64,000 nt of DNA from Methylobacterium aerolatum (GTDB lineage Bacteria > Pseudomonadota > Alphaproteobacteria > Rhizobiales > Beijerinckiaceae). The stretch spans positions 124,001 through 188,000 of the forward strand of contig NZ_BPQE01000011.1 of the NCBI RefSeq assembly GCF_022179085.1, given 5' to 3'. This document shows, piece by piece, positions 54,034-62,842 of the stretch. Position numbers and translations under genes: made by a program. The first letter of the stretch is position 1. Each line of letters begins with the position of its first letter. A model generated the notes under the pieces. That model was given only the letters and a program-made list of their open reading frames with translations. It was not told the DNA's origin and made no database searches.

Positions 54034-55509
54034 TCAGGCCCCGAGGCCGCCGAGGCAGACGTACTTCACCTCGAGATAGTCCTCGATCCCGAGGCGACCG
54101 CCCTCGCGGCCGAGCCCCGATTCCTTCACGCCGCCGAAGGGCGCCACCTCGGTGGTGATGATCCCCTCATTGACGCCGACCATGCCGTATTCCAGCGCCT
54201 CGGAGACGCGGAAGGCCCGGCCGAGGTCGCGGGTGTAGAAGTAGCAGGCGAGGCCGTACTCGGTGTCGTTGGCCAGCCGGATCGCCTCCGCCTCGTCCTT
54301 GAAGCGGAAGAGCGGGGCGAGGGGACCGAAGGTCTCCTCGCGGGCCACGGCCATCGCCGGGGTGGCGTTCACCACGACGGTCGGCTCGAAGAACTGGCCG
54401 CCGAGCGCGTGGCGGTGGCCGCCCGCGATCACCTTGCCGCCCTTCTCGACGGCGTCGCGGATATGCGCCTCGGTCTTCTCTACGGCCGCCATGTCGATGA
54501 GCGGGCCCTGGGCCACACCCTCCTGCGTGCCGTCACCGACCTTCAGCTTGTTCGCCGCCTCGGCCATCCTGTCGGCGAAGGCGTCGTAGATGCCGTCCTG
54601 AACGAGGAAGCGGTTGGTGCAAATGCAGGTCTGGCCGGAGTTGCGGAACTTCGCGAGCATGGCGCCCGCTACCGCCCGGTCGAGGTCCGCGTCGTCGAAC
54701 ACGATGAAGGGCGCGTTGCCGCCCAGTTCCATCGAGACCTTCTTCACCGTGCCGGCCGATTGCTGGAGCAGCACCTTGCCGACCTCGGTGGAGCCGGTGA
54801 ACGTCACCTTCCGCACCAGCGGGTTGCCCGTCAGTTCGCCGCCGATGGCGCGGGCCGGGCCGGTGAGGATCGAGACGACACCGTCCGGGATGCCGGCCAT
54901 CTGGCAGAGCTTGCCCCAGGCGAGGCCGGAGAGCGGCGTCTGCGTTGCGGGCTTGATCACGATGGGGCAGCCGGCGGCCAGCGCGGGAGCGAGCTTGCGG
55001 GCGATCATGGACGAGGGGAAGTTCCACGGCGTGATCGCCGCCACGACGCCCACCGGCTCCTTGGTGACGAGGATCTTCCGGTCCGCCCAGGGGGAGGGGA
55101 TCGTCTCGCCGTAGACCCGGCGGGCCTCCTCCGCAAACCACAGCACGTAGGCCGCCGACATGCCGACCTCGCCCCGCGCCTCGGTCAGCGACTTGCCCTG
55201 CTCGGCGGTGAGGATCTGCGCCAGATCCTCCTGGTTCTCGGTGATGACGGCGGCAAGCTTGCGCAGGAGCACGGCGCGCTCGTTGGCGGTCTTGGCGCGC
55301 CACGCCGGATAGGCGGCATGGGCCGCCTCGATCGCGCGCCTCGTCTCCTCGGCGCCGGCATTCGGCACCCGCGCGATCACCGCGCCCGTGGCCGGGTTGG
55401 TGACGTCGATCCGGCCCGAGCCGGATTGCGACCATTCCCCGCCGATCAGGCAGGCTTCGACGAGAAGCTCAGGGTTCTTCAGGCTGAGGCGACCACCGGT
55501 CTCAGGCAT
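54034..55509 (-). CDS. gabD: NAD(P)-dependent succinate-semialdehyde-type dehydrogenase
   Basis: A 491-residue aldehyde dehydrogenase of the GabD branch. The catalytic glutamate is in VSMELGGNAPFIVFDDADLD and the catalytic cysteine in NSGQTCICTNRFLVQDGIYD, a GabD-type sequence. ITPWNFPSSMIARK and the C-terminal GVKESGLGREGG follow family patterns. The expected reaction is succinate semialdehyde to succinate, although related aldehydes are possible. Its start overlaps the end of the CoA-transferase gene by eight bases, so it is the last gene of a phaE-phaC-CoA-transferase-gabD operon. Confidence 0.9.
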   Translation of the reverse strand: MPETGGRLSLKNPELLVEACLIGGEWSQSGSGRIDVTNPATGAVIARVPNAGAEETRRAIEAAHAAYPAWRAKTANERAVLLRKLAAVITENQEDLAQILTAEQGKSLTEARGEVGMSAAYVLWFAEEARRVYGETIPSPWADRKILVTKEPVGVVAAITPWNFPSSMIARKLAPALAAGCPIVIKPATQTPLSGLAWGKLCQMAGIPDGVVSILTGPARAIGGELTGNPLVRKVTFTGSTEVGKVLLQQSAGTVKKVSMELGGNAPFIVFDDADLDRAVAGAMLAKFRNSGQTCICTNRFLVQDGIYDAFADRMAEAANKLKVGDGTQEGVAQGPLIDMAAVEKTEAHIRDAVEKGGKVIAGGHRHALGGQFFEPTVVVNATPAMAVAREETFGPLAPLFRFKDEAEAIRLANDTEYGLACYFYTRDLGRAFRVSEALEYGMVGVNEGIITTEVAPFGGVKESGLGREGGRLGIEDYLEVKYVCLGGLGA

Positions 55510-57499
55510 CCAACGGTTCCTTGGGCGGTGACGGCTGCGTCGGCGCCCGCGGGGGCGCGCTCCGGGCCGTGCTGCGGGCCTGCGCCTCCGCGCGCGTCTC
55601 GAACACGTGGGGCGCAAGATCCCGCGATTGCAGGGAGGCGCCGAGCTTGAGGCGCATGAAGGCACTCGTCGTGTACCGCGAGGCCGTGGCGTAGTAGCGG
55701 CTTTCCAGATAGGCGATCATCGAGAAGTAGGCTTCGGCCACGGCGGGATCAAGTTCGAAGCCGTCGTAGTTCGCGATCAGGTGGACGCGCTTGCCGATCT
55801 GTTGGCAGGTTCTTTCGAATTCCCGTCTGACGAGATCGACATCCTCCACCGTCCGGACTTGGAAACCCTCGTAGTTCGCGAACAACGTGTTGCGCTCGGA
55901 GTCGTAGGACAGTCGCTCCGACAGGCTCATGCCGAGCAGCCAGTGCTCCAGCCCCATCGCCTCCTCGCGGAACAGGCGCGGATCCATCGGCACGGGGTCG
56001 CGCACGATGGGCGCGAAATCCATGTGGGCGAGGATGTCCCGGTCGATGTCGATGCCCGGTGCCACCTCGACCAGTTCCACGCCCTCCGCCGTGCGCCGGA
56101 AGACGCAGCGCTCCGTCACGTACAGGACCGGCTGGCCGCGCTCGGCGGCGTAGGCGCCGGAGAAGGTCACCTGCTCCACCGCGCGCACGAACTTCTTCGA
56201 GCGCCCCTCCTTGAGGATGCGCAGCGTGCCGTCCGTCAGGCCGATATCGAGGCCCCCCGCCGTGAAGCTCCCCGCGAAGACGAGGCGCTTGGCGTTCTGC
56301 GAGATGTTGATGAAGCCGCCCGCGCCCGCCAGCTTGGTGCCGAACCGGCTGACGTTGACGTTGCCCTCGGCGTCCGTCTCCGCGAGGCCGAGGCAAGCGA
56401 GGTCGAGGCCGCCGCCGTCGTAGAAGTCGAATTGCTGGTTCTGGTGCAGCACCGCCGACGGGTTCAGCGCGGCCCCGAAATCGAGCCCGCCCTGCGGCAG
56501 GCCGCCGATCACGCCGGGCTCGGCGGTCAGCGTCAGATATTTCAGCACCCGCTCCTCGGCCGCCACCTTGGCGACGCCCTCCGGCACGCCGATCCCGAGG
56601 TTGACGACGCCGCCCATCGGCAGCTCGAAGGCGCAGCGCCGGGCGATCACCTTTCGGATGTCCAGCGGCAGAGTCCCGATCCGATCCAGCGGCACGCGCT
56701 GGCGGCCGGTGAAGGCGTGATTGTAGGGCGTGGCGTAGGTCTGATGGTGGTTGTCGGGCTTCGAGAGCACCACGCAATCCACGAGCACGCCCGGCACCGT
56801 CACCTCGCGCGGGGCCAGCGACCCGTTCTCCGCGATGCGCTCCACCTGCGCGATGACGAAGCCGCCGGAATTCTTCGCCGCCATGGCGGCGGCGAGGTTG
56901 TCCAGCGTCAGCGCCTCGCGCTCCATGGTGATGTTGCCCGCCGGGTCGGCGGTGGTGCCGCGGATCAGCGCGACGTTCACCGGGAAGGTCCTATAGTGCA
57001 GCCACGGCTCGCCGTGCAGGTCGATCAGGCTGACGAGATCCTCGGTGGTCCTGTCGTTGAGCTTGCCGCCGCCTTTTCGCGGATCGACGAAGGTGTGGAG
57101 CCCCACCTTGGTGATGTGGCCTGCGGTCTTGGCGGCGATGTCGCGGTAGAGGTGCGAGACCACGCCCAGCGGCAGGTTGTAGGCCTCGATCGTCCCCTCG
57201 ATCGCCATGGCGCCGAGCTTCGGCACGAGGGACCAGTGGCCGCCGACCACCCGGCGGATCAGGCCCGGCAGGGCCAGCCGGTTGAGGCCGCGATCCTTGC
57301 CGTCGCCGGGGGCTGCGGCGAACATCAGGCCGAGGTCGCGGGGGCCTTGGCCCTCGCTGAACCGCTTGGCCAGCGCCAGGATCAGCTCGTCCGGCGTGCC
57401 GATGCCGACGAATCCCGAGACCGCGACCATGTCGCCGTCCCGCACGATGGCCACCGCCTCGTCGGCGGTGACGATCTTGTTCTTGAGGCCGGAGGGCAT
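55502..57499 (-). CDS. Acyl-CoA:acetate/3-ketoacid CoA-transferase (propionate CoA-transferase-like)
   Basis: A 665-residue single-chain family I CoA-transferase. The N-terminal half (KNKIVTADEAVAIVRDGDMV, VSGFVGIGTPDELILALAKR) and C-terminal half (FELPMGGVVNLGIGVPEGVA, LTAEPGVIGGLPQGG) correspond to the fused alpha and beta subunits. It is longer than the usual about 520 residues, with an extra C-terminal region ending in a Pro/Ser/Thr tail. It would activate a carboxylic or hydroxy acid to its CoA thioester. phaC lies 10 bp upstream on the same strand, which suggests it supplies hydroxyacyl-CoA monomers. Confidence 0.87.
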   Translation of the reverse strand: MPSGLKNKIVTADEAVAIVRDGDMVAVSGFVGIGTPDELILALAKRFSEGQGPRDLGLMFAAAPGDGKDRGLNRLALPGLIRRVVGGHWSLVPKLGAMAIEGTIEAYNLPLGVVSHLYRDIAAKTAGHITKVGLHTFVDPRKGGGKLNDRTTEDLVSLIDLHGEPWLHYRTFPVNVALIRGTTADPAGNITMEREALTLDNLAAAMAAKNSGGFVIAQVERIAENGSLAPREVTVPGVLVDCVVLSKPDNHHQTYATPYNHAFTGRQRVPLDRIGTLPLDIRKVIARRCAFELPMGGVVNLGIGVPEGVAKVAAEERVLKYLTLTAEPGVIGGLPQGGLDFGAALNPSAVLHQNQQFDFYDGGGLDLACLGLAETDAEGNVNVSRFGTKLAGAGGFINISQNAKRLVFAGSFTAGGLDIGLTDGTLRILKEGRSKKFVRAVEQVTFSGAYAAERGQPVLYVTERCVFRRTAEGVELVEVAPGIDIDRDILAHMDFAPIVRDPVPMDPRLFREEAMGLEHWLLGMSLSERLSYDSERNTLFANYEGFQVRTVEDVDLVRREFERTCQQIGKRVHLIANYDGFELDPAVAEAYFSMIAYLESRYYATASRYTTSAFMRLKLGASLQSRDLAPHVFETRAEAQARSTARSAPPRAPTQPSPPKEPLDA

Positions 57500-57509
57500 G
57501 CGCTGACCG

Positions 57510-58646
57510 TCAGCCACGGGCGGCGATCCAGTCGGCGATGCCCGTGCCGAGGAGCTTCTGCGCCTTGCCGCCGACGAAGACGCCGACATGGCCGCCCGGC
57601 AGGCCGAGTTCGGTGTAGTCCTCCGTGCCGATCTTCCCGCGCAGGGCCTGCGAGGTGGCGGGCGGGATGATGTGGTCGTCCTGCGCGAAGACGTTCAGGA
57701 CCGGGCAGGTGATCCGCTTCAAGTCCACCGTCCGGCCGCCGAGTTCGAAGGCGCTCCGGACGAGTTTGTTGTCTTGGTAGAGGTCCTTCAGCCACTGCTT
57801 GGCCGCCTCGCCGGGATGGTCCGGCCGGTCGGCAATCCATTTCTCCATCCGCAGGAAGTTGAGGAACTTCTTGCGGTCGCCCAGCGCGTCGAGGAGGTCG
57901 AGGTTGTACTTCGTCATGGTGCGCATCGGCGTCATCATGGAGAAGACCGAGCCCATGAATTCGCCGGGCAGGGAGCCCTGCGCGGCGATCAACCGGTCGA
58001 TGTCCTCTCCCGAGAGGGACCGGACCCAAACGTTGATGAAACCGTGGCCCGCCCGGTTCTCCACCGTGTCGGCGTGGAAGTCGATCGGCGTGATCGTCAG
58101 CACCATGGCGTTGACGGTCTCGGGGTAGAGGGCCGCGTAGCAGGTCGTGAACACCCCACCCTCGCAGATGCCGAGGAGGTTCACCCGCTCCCGCTTCGTC
58201 GCGGCGGCGATGACGTCGATGCACTCCGCGAGGTAGCCGTCGACGTAGTCGTCGATGGTCACGAAGCGGTCCGCCCGGCCAGGATTGCCCCAATCGACCA
58301 CGTAGAGGTCGAGGCCGAGGGCGAGGAGGTTGCGGACCAGGGAGCGGTCCTCCTGCAGGTCCGCCATCGTGTAGCGGCCGATCAGCCCGTAGACGATCAG
58401 CACCGGGGGCAGGCCCCTGCTCTCGGCCAGCGGCCGGTAGCGGTACAGCCGCACCTTGTCCTGGCTCCAGACCAGATCCTTCGGCGTCGTGGCGATCTGC
58501 ACCTCGTCGTCCCGGACGGTGGCGAAGAGCTTGGCGCCCTCCGCCATCCTGCGCCCGAACTCGCCGACCTCGGCCAGCATCTCGGCGGGGGTGAGGTCGA
58601 GGGGCGCTGCGGTGCCATGCGGGGCGCCGTCGGATGCGTCAGCCAT
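57510..58646 (-). CDS. phaC: Class III polyhydroxyalkanoate synthase subunit PhaC
   Basis: A 378-residue alpha/beta-hydrolase-type synthase that polymerises hydroxyacyl-CoA with PhaE. The lipase-like box NLLGICEGGVFTT carries the active cysteine (Cys161). The other triad members fall at Asp324 (AQDDHIIPP) and His353 (LPGGHVGVF). VYGLIGRYTMADLQEDRSLV and YVVDWGNPGRADRFVTIDDY are class III hallmarks, and the length fits class III rather than the about 600 residues of class I. Its start overlaps phaE by eight bases. Confidence 0.93.
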   Translation of the reverse strand: MADASDGAPHGTAAPLDLTPAEMLAEVGEFGRRMAEGAKLFATVRDDEVQIATTPKDLVWSQDKVRLYRYRPLAESRGLPPVLIVYGLIGRYTMADLQEDRSLVRNLLALGLDLYVVDWGNPGRADRFVTIDDYVDGYLAECIDVIAAATKRERVNLLGICEGGVFTTCYAALYPETVNAMVLTITPIDFHADTVENRAGHGFINVWVRSLSGEDIDRLIAAQGSLPGEFMGSVFSMMTPMRTMTKYNLDLLDALGDRKKFLNFLRMEKWIADRPDHPGEAAKQWLKDLYQDNKLVRSAFELGGRTVDLKRITCPVLNVFAQDDHIIPPATSQALRGKIGTEDYTELGLPGGHVGVFVGGKAQKLLGTGIADWIAARG

Positions 58647-59460
58647 GGCTTTCCTCCCCTGCCGCCGTCTTGGCCCGGCGCGCGGCGGCGCGCCTGTCCT
58701 TCTTGAGGGCCCGGACCTCCCGTCGCAATTCGGTGAGGCTCCGGTGGACGTCGTCCAGTTCGGCCCGCGTCGGCTGGCCGTAGAGATCGCTCAGGAAGTT
58801 CGCCACGTCCTGCTGCGCGAGGCGCAGGTCGGTGGCCGCCTTCAGCACGTCGCGCTGGCTGGCGAGGAACGCGTCCGAGCGCTGGACCTCCAGGAGGACG
58901 CCGTTGGCAGTCTCGATCCAGTGCTGCATCATCTCCCGGCCCGAGGCATAGCCCTCGCCCCGCCCGGCGCGGGCATTCGCCTCGCGGGCGAAGGTGCCCG
59001 CCGCCCTTGTCCAGGCGTCGAGCATCACCGTCTGGTGGCGCGACTGGGCCTGACGCAGGGCGGCGAAGGCCGAGACCAGGGCGGCGACGCGCCGTTCCGT
59101 CTGCCAGAGGTTGGCGAATTGCGGCCCCTCCGACATCCGGTTCAGGGCCGCGCCGAAATCGGCGGTGCCGCCGAGCCACGCCTGGGGATCGAAGATGCGG
59201 GCCAGGACGGCGCCGGCCGTGGGATCGTCCGCGACGCTGGCGGTCTGCATCGCGCTCGCCAGGGTCTGTGACAGGGTCGAGGCCGACGCCCAGGCGCGGG
59301 CGAGGGAGGCCTGCGCCTCGGTGACGCCGCCCAGGTCGAAGGCCGGCGGAAAGGAGCCCCAGGAGGCTGCGCCGCTGCCCAGGCCGGGCGGGGCCAGGAA
59401 GGCGAGCCCGGTCCGCGCCCAGAATTCGCCCATCGCCTTGAACGCGTCGAACTGGTCCAT
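58639..59460 (-). CDS. phaE: Class III PHA synthase subunit PhaE
   Basis: A 273-residue, mostly helical partner of PhaC. Indicative features are MDQFDAFKAMGEFWARTGLA, the Trp-rich QHWIETANGVLLEVQRSDAF region, and the C-terminal helix DVHRSLTELRREVRALKKD ending in a Lys/Arg/Ala tail. PhaE proteins are poorly conserved, so the assignment rests on the neighbour PhaC as much as on sequence. The start has GGGGAAG seven bases upstream; an ATG nine codons earlier is possible. Confidence 0.85.
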   Translation of the reverse strand: MDQFDAFKAMGEFWARTGLAFLAPPGLGSGAASWGSFPPAFDLGGVTEAQASLARAWASASTLSQTLASAMQTASVADDPTAGAVLARIFDPQAWLGGTADFGAALNRMSEGPQFANLWQTERRVAALVSAFAALRQAQSRHQTVMLDAWTRAAGTFAREANARAGRGEGYASGREMMQHWIETANGVLLEVQRSDAFLASQRDVLKAATDLRLAQQDVANFLSDLYGQPTRAELDDVHRSLTELRREVRALKKDRRAAARRAKTAAGEESHG

Positions 59461-59545
59461 TCCCGCGCTTCCCCGTCCGATGGTCATTCCGGTCTCGGCC
59501 TCATCCTGTGAGCCTGATCGAGAAGCCGGCAAGTCCCGTACTCTC

Positions 59546-59656
59546 CCTCATCCTGAGGTGCGGGAGAGCAGCGGAGGTCTCGAAGGAGCGGTTTTGAAGG
59601 CGCAGCGCTCTCTGGAACCCTCCTTCGCGGCGGCTTCGCCGCACCTCAGGATGAGG
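59546..59656. repeat. Inverted repeat element (family B), 17-bp perfect arms
   Basis: CCTCATCCTGAGGTGCG at 59546-59562 is the exact reverse complement of 59640-59656. Inside, CGAAGGAGCG and CCTCCTTCG-like segments give further complementarity, so the roughly 110-bp element could fold into a long hairpin. It is different from family A and lies between the iron alcohol dehydrogenase and phaE. Confidence 0.85.
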
Positions 59657-59695
59657 CGAAGGGTGGGATGATCGTTCCTCGACTCACGGTTGCCA

Positions 59696-60880
59696 TCACT
59701 GCGCCGCCGCGCGGGCCTCGCCCTGGCCCAGCGCTTCGGCGTAGATCCTGTAGGCGTCGTCGTAGGTGACCTCGCGGGGGTTGTTCACGAGGAGGCGCGT
59801 CTGCTTCATGGCGTCGGTCGCCATGCGCCCCAGGTCGCCTTGCGCGACGCCGACTTCGCTGAGCGAGGCCGGCACCTTGCAATCGTGGCAGATGGCCTGG
59901 AGGCACTCCACGAACCGCGCGGCGGCCTCGGCCTCCGGCAGGTCGGCGGCGGCGGGATCGAGGATCGGCGCGAGTTCGGCGTAGAGCGCCTGCGCGTGGC
60001 TGAGGTTGAAGCGCATCACGCCCATCAGCACCAGGGCGTTCGACAGCCCGTGCGGCACGTGGAAGATCGCCCCGACGGGATAGGCCAGCGCGTGGACGGC
60101 GGCCACCGGCGCGTTGGCGAAGGCCATGCCCGCGAGCATGGACCCCAGGAGCATCCCGGAGCGCGCCTCGACATTCGTGCCGTCCGTGCAGGCGGTGCGG
60201 ATGTTGGCCGAGAGCAGGGCCAGCGCCTGCTTGGCGAGCTGGTCCGAGATCGGGTTCTTCCTGTTCTTGCTGGTGAACGCCTCGATGGCGTGGACCATCG
60301 CGTCGATGCCGGTGGCGGCGGTGACATGGGCGGGCAGGCCGAGCGTCAGCTCGGGGTCGAGCACCGCCCAGTCGGGCAGGAGCTTCGGGGCCACGACGCC
60401 CTTCTTCTCGGTGCTGGGCGTGGTGACGATGGAGATCGGCGTCACCTCCGAGCCGGTCCCGGCGGTGGTCGGCGCCAGGATCAGCGGCAGCCGGTCGCCC
60501 TTGGCGAGGCCGACGCCGTAGATGTCCTCCAGCCTGTCGTCCGACTTGGCGAGGTAGGCGACGAGCTTGGCCGTATCCAGCGCCGAGCCGCCGCCGATGG
60601 ACAGGACGAGGTCGGTGCCGAGGTCGCGGGCGCGGGCGGCGGCGGCCTCGATCACGGTGGAGGGCGGGTCGGCCACGACATCCTCGTAGACGTCGACCGC
60701 GATGCCGGCCCCGGCCAGCGCCTCCTCGGCGGATCGGGTCAGCCCCGCCGCCCGGACGCCCCTGTCGGTGACGAGCATGACGCGCCTCGCGCCGTAGCCC
60801 GCCACGATCTCCGGGAGCTTCCTGGCGGCGCCCGCCTCGAACAGGACGTTCGGTGTGGTCTGGAAGGTGAAGGGATTCAT
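59696..60880 (-). CDS. Iron-containing alcohol dehydrogenase (group III)
   Basis: A 394-residue Fe-type alcohol dehydrogenase. The NAD-binding motif GGGSALDTAK, the APTTAGTGSEVTPISIVT segment and iron-ligand histidines in GIDAMVHAIEAFTSK and FHVPHGLSNALVL are intact. Family members oxidise primary alcohols, diols or omega-hydroxyacids such as 4-hydroxybutyrate. The neighbouring semialdehyde dehydrogenase and PHA genes favour a hydroxyacid or diol substrate, which is inference. It stands between the TPP enzyme and phaE, separated from both by repeat elements. Confidence 0.9.
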   Translation of the reverse strand: MNPFTFQTTPNVLFEAGAARKLPEIVAGYGARRVMLVTDRGVRAAGLTRSAEEALAGAGIAVDVYEDVVADPPSTVIEAAAARARDLGTDLVLSIGGGSALDTAKLVAYLAKSDDRLEDIYGVGLAKGDRLPLILAPTTAGTGSEVTPISIVTTPSTEKKGVVAPKLLPDWAVLDPELTLGLPAHVTAATGIDAMVHAIEAFTSKNRKNPISDQLAKQALALLSANIRTACTDGTNVEARSGMLLGSMLAGMAFANAPVAAVHALAYPVGAIFHVPHGLSNALVLMGVMRFNLSHAQALYAELAPILDPAAADLPEAEAAARFVECLQAICHDCKVPASLSEVGVAQGDLGRMATDAMKQTRLLVNNPREVTYDDAYRIYAEALGQGEARAAAQ

Positions 60881-60934
60881 CGGCCTGCCGCCCCTTTTCT
60901 CTCGTGCATCATGGAACGCTCGCCGATCCGCGCG

Positions 60935-60966
60935 CCGTCATCGCGAGCGGAGCGAAGCAATGACGG
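60935..60966. repeat. Half copy of dispersed repeat family A
   Basis: Only the left arm (CGTCATCGCGAGCGGAGCG then AAGCAATGACGG) is present. The centre and right arm are missing, as if deleted by fusion of the AAGCAAT inner part to the TGACGG end. Confidence 0.65.
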
Positions 60967-60992
60967 AGGACGCCAAACCCGAGGCGACCAAC

Positions 60993-62645
60993 TCACTCCG
61001 CCGCGTCGTGGGGCTTCACCTTCTGGCGCAGCTCATCGACGAGCACGCGGGTGTTCTCGGAATAGTCGATCGGCACGGCCACGAGGTGGACGCCGCCGGC
61101 TTCGAAGGCGCGGTTCAGCGTCGGCACGAGGTCGCCCACCGCCTCGATCCGGTGGCCGGTGGCCCCGTAGGATTCGGCGTAACGGACGAAGTCCGGATTG
61201 CGGAACGTCATGCCGAAATCCTTGAAGTGATCCACGGCCTGCTTCCATCGGATCATGCCGTAGGCCGAATCGTCGAGGATCAGCACCACGAGGTTGAGCC
61301 GCAGGCGTACCGCGGTCTCCATCTCCTGGCTGTTCATCATGAAGCCGCCGTCACCGCAGACGGCCATGACGCGGCGGTCCGGGTGGAGCATCGCCGCCAT
61401 CATCGCGGAGGGGAGCCCCGCGCCCATCGTGGCGAGGGCGTTGTCGAGGAGCAGCGTGTTGGCGACGTAGGTGCGGTAGTTCCGGGCGAACCAGATCTTG
61501 TACATCCCGTTGTCGAGGCAGACGATGCCATCCTCGGGGATCACGCGGCGCACGTCGTGGACGAGGCGCTGCGGCGTGATGGGGAAGCGGTCCTCCGTCG
61601 CCCGGTCGGAGATGTGGCTGAGGATGTGCTCGCGCAGGTGCAGCAGCGCCCCTGCGTTCGGCAGCTTGCCCTCCAGCTCGTCGGCCAGAAGCTTCAGGGT
61701 AGGCCCGAGATCGCCCACCACCTCGGCGTCGGGGTAGTACACCTCCTCGACGTTGGCGGGCATGTAGCCGATGTGGACGACCTTCTGGTCCTTCTGGCCC
61801 ATGAAGAAGGGCGGCTTCTCGATCGTGTCGTGGCCGATGGCGATGATCAGATCGGCCCGGTCGATGGCCTCGTGGACGTAGTCGCGCTCGGAGAGGGCGG
61901 CGGTGCCCATGTAGAGCTTGGTGCCGCCCGCCACGGTGCCCTTGCCCATCTGGGTGGTGAAGAACGGGATTTGCGTCCGCAGGACGAAGCCGCCGAGCTC
62001 GCCCGTGGCGCGCGGGCGGCTCGCGGCGGCGCCGAGCATGATCAGCGGGCGTTCGGCCTTCAGGATCATTTCCGCCGCGCGGGAGATCGCCTTCGGGTGC
62101 GCCACCGGGATGTCGATCGGGTGCGAGGGCACGAGATGCGCCTCGCCCTCCTCGGAGGCGATGTCCTCCGGCAGTTCCAGCAGCACGGGTCCGGGCCGCT
62201 CCTCCATGGCGACGCGGAAGGCGTCGCGCACGATGGTGGGAATCGACGAGGCCGAGACGATCTGCCGGGCCATCTTGGTGATCGGCCTCATCGAGCCGAT
62301 CACGTCGACGATCTGGAACTTCGCCTGCCGCGAGGACAGGATGCCCTTCTGGCCGGTGATGATGATCATCGGCATGGCGCCGAGATGGGCGTAGGCCGCC
62401 CCGGTTGAGAAGTTCAGGGCGCCCGGACCCAGGGTGGACAGGCACACGCCGGGGCGGCCGGTGAGGCGCCCGTGGGTCGCGGCCATGAAGGCGGCGGCCT
62501 GCTCGTGCCGGGTGAGGACGAGTTCGATCGTCGAAGTCCGCAGGGATTCCACGACATCGAGGTTTTCCTCGCCCGGAATCCCGAAGATGCGATCGACGCC
62601 TTCGTTCTCCAAAGCCGCGACGAGGAGGTCCGATCCTTTGGTCAT
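60993..62645 (-). CDS. Acetolactate-synthase-like thiamine-pyrophosphate enzyme
   Basis: A 550-residue TPP enzyme. The N-terminal PYR domain has IFGIPGEENLDVVESL and RHEQAAAFMAATHGRLTG (catalytic glutamate position). The C-terminal PP domain has AVCGDGGFMMNSQEMETAV and LDDSAYGMIRWKQ, the latter resembling catabolic AlsS more than anabolic IlvB. It would condense two pyruvates to acetolactate, but related proteins decarboxylate other 2-oxo acids. No IlvH-like regulatory subunit is nearby. It is the first enzyme gene downstream of the LysR regulator. Confidence 0.82.
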   Translation of the reverse strand: MTKGSDLLVAALENEGVDRIFGIPGEENLDVVESLRTSTIELVLTRHEQAAAFMAATHGRLTGRPGVCLSTLGPGALNFSTGAAYAHLGAMPMIIITGQKGILSSRQAKFQIVDVIGSMRPITKMARQIVSASSIPTIVRDAFRVAMEERPGPVLLELPEDIASEEGEAHLVPSHPIDIPVAHPKAISRAAEMILKAERPLIMLGAAASRPRATGELGGFVLRTQIPFFTTQMGKGTVAGGTKLYMGTAALSERDYVHEAIDRADLIIAIGHDTIEKPPFFMGQKDQKVVHIGYMPANVEEVYYPDAEVVGDLGPTLKLLADELEGKLPNAGALLHLREHILSHISDRATEDRFPITPQRLVHDVRRVIPEDGIVCLDNGMYKIWFARNYRTYVANTLLLDNALATMGAGLPSAMMAAMLHPDRRVMAVCGDGGFMMNSQEMETAVRLRLNLVVLILDDSAYGMIRWKQAVDHFKDFGMTFRNPDFVRYAESYGATGHRIEAVGDLVPTLNRAFEAGGVHLVAVPIDYSENTRVLVDELRQKVKPHDAAE

Positions 62646-62842
62646 CGTTTCATCCGCTGGGGCGACGAGGGCGGCACGGCGGCATCCGGCACGCTTTCGG
62701 TGTCGCCTGTCTGCCATGGCGACCCGGATGACGGGCTCGGTCGGGGAGACGAAATCCTCCCCCGGTCCATCCGGTTAGAGAATCGCCCCCGTCACTGGGT
62801 CAAGGGCCGGAGCGACGGCACGGTCACAGATGCCGCCGGTCT

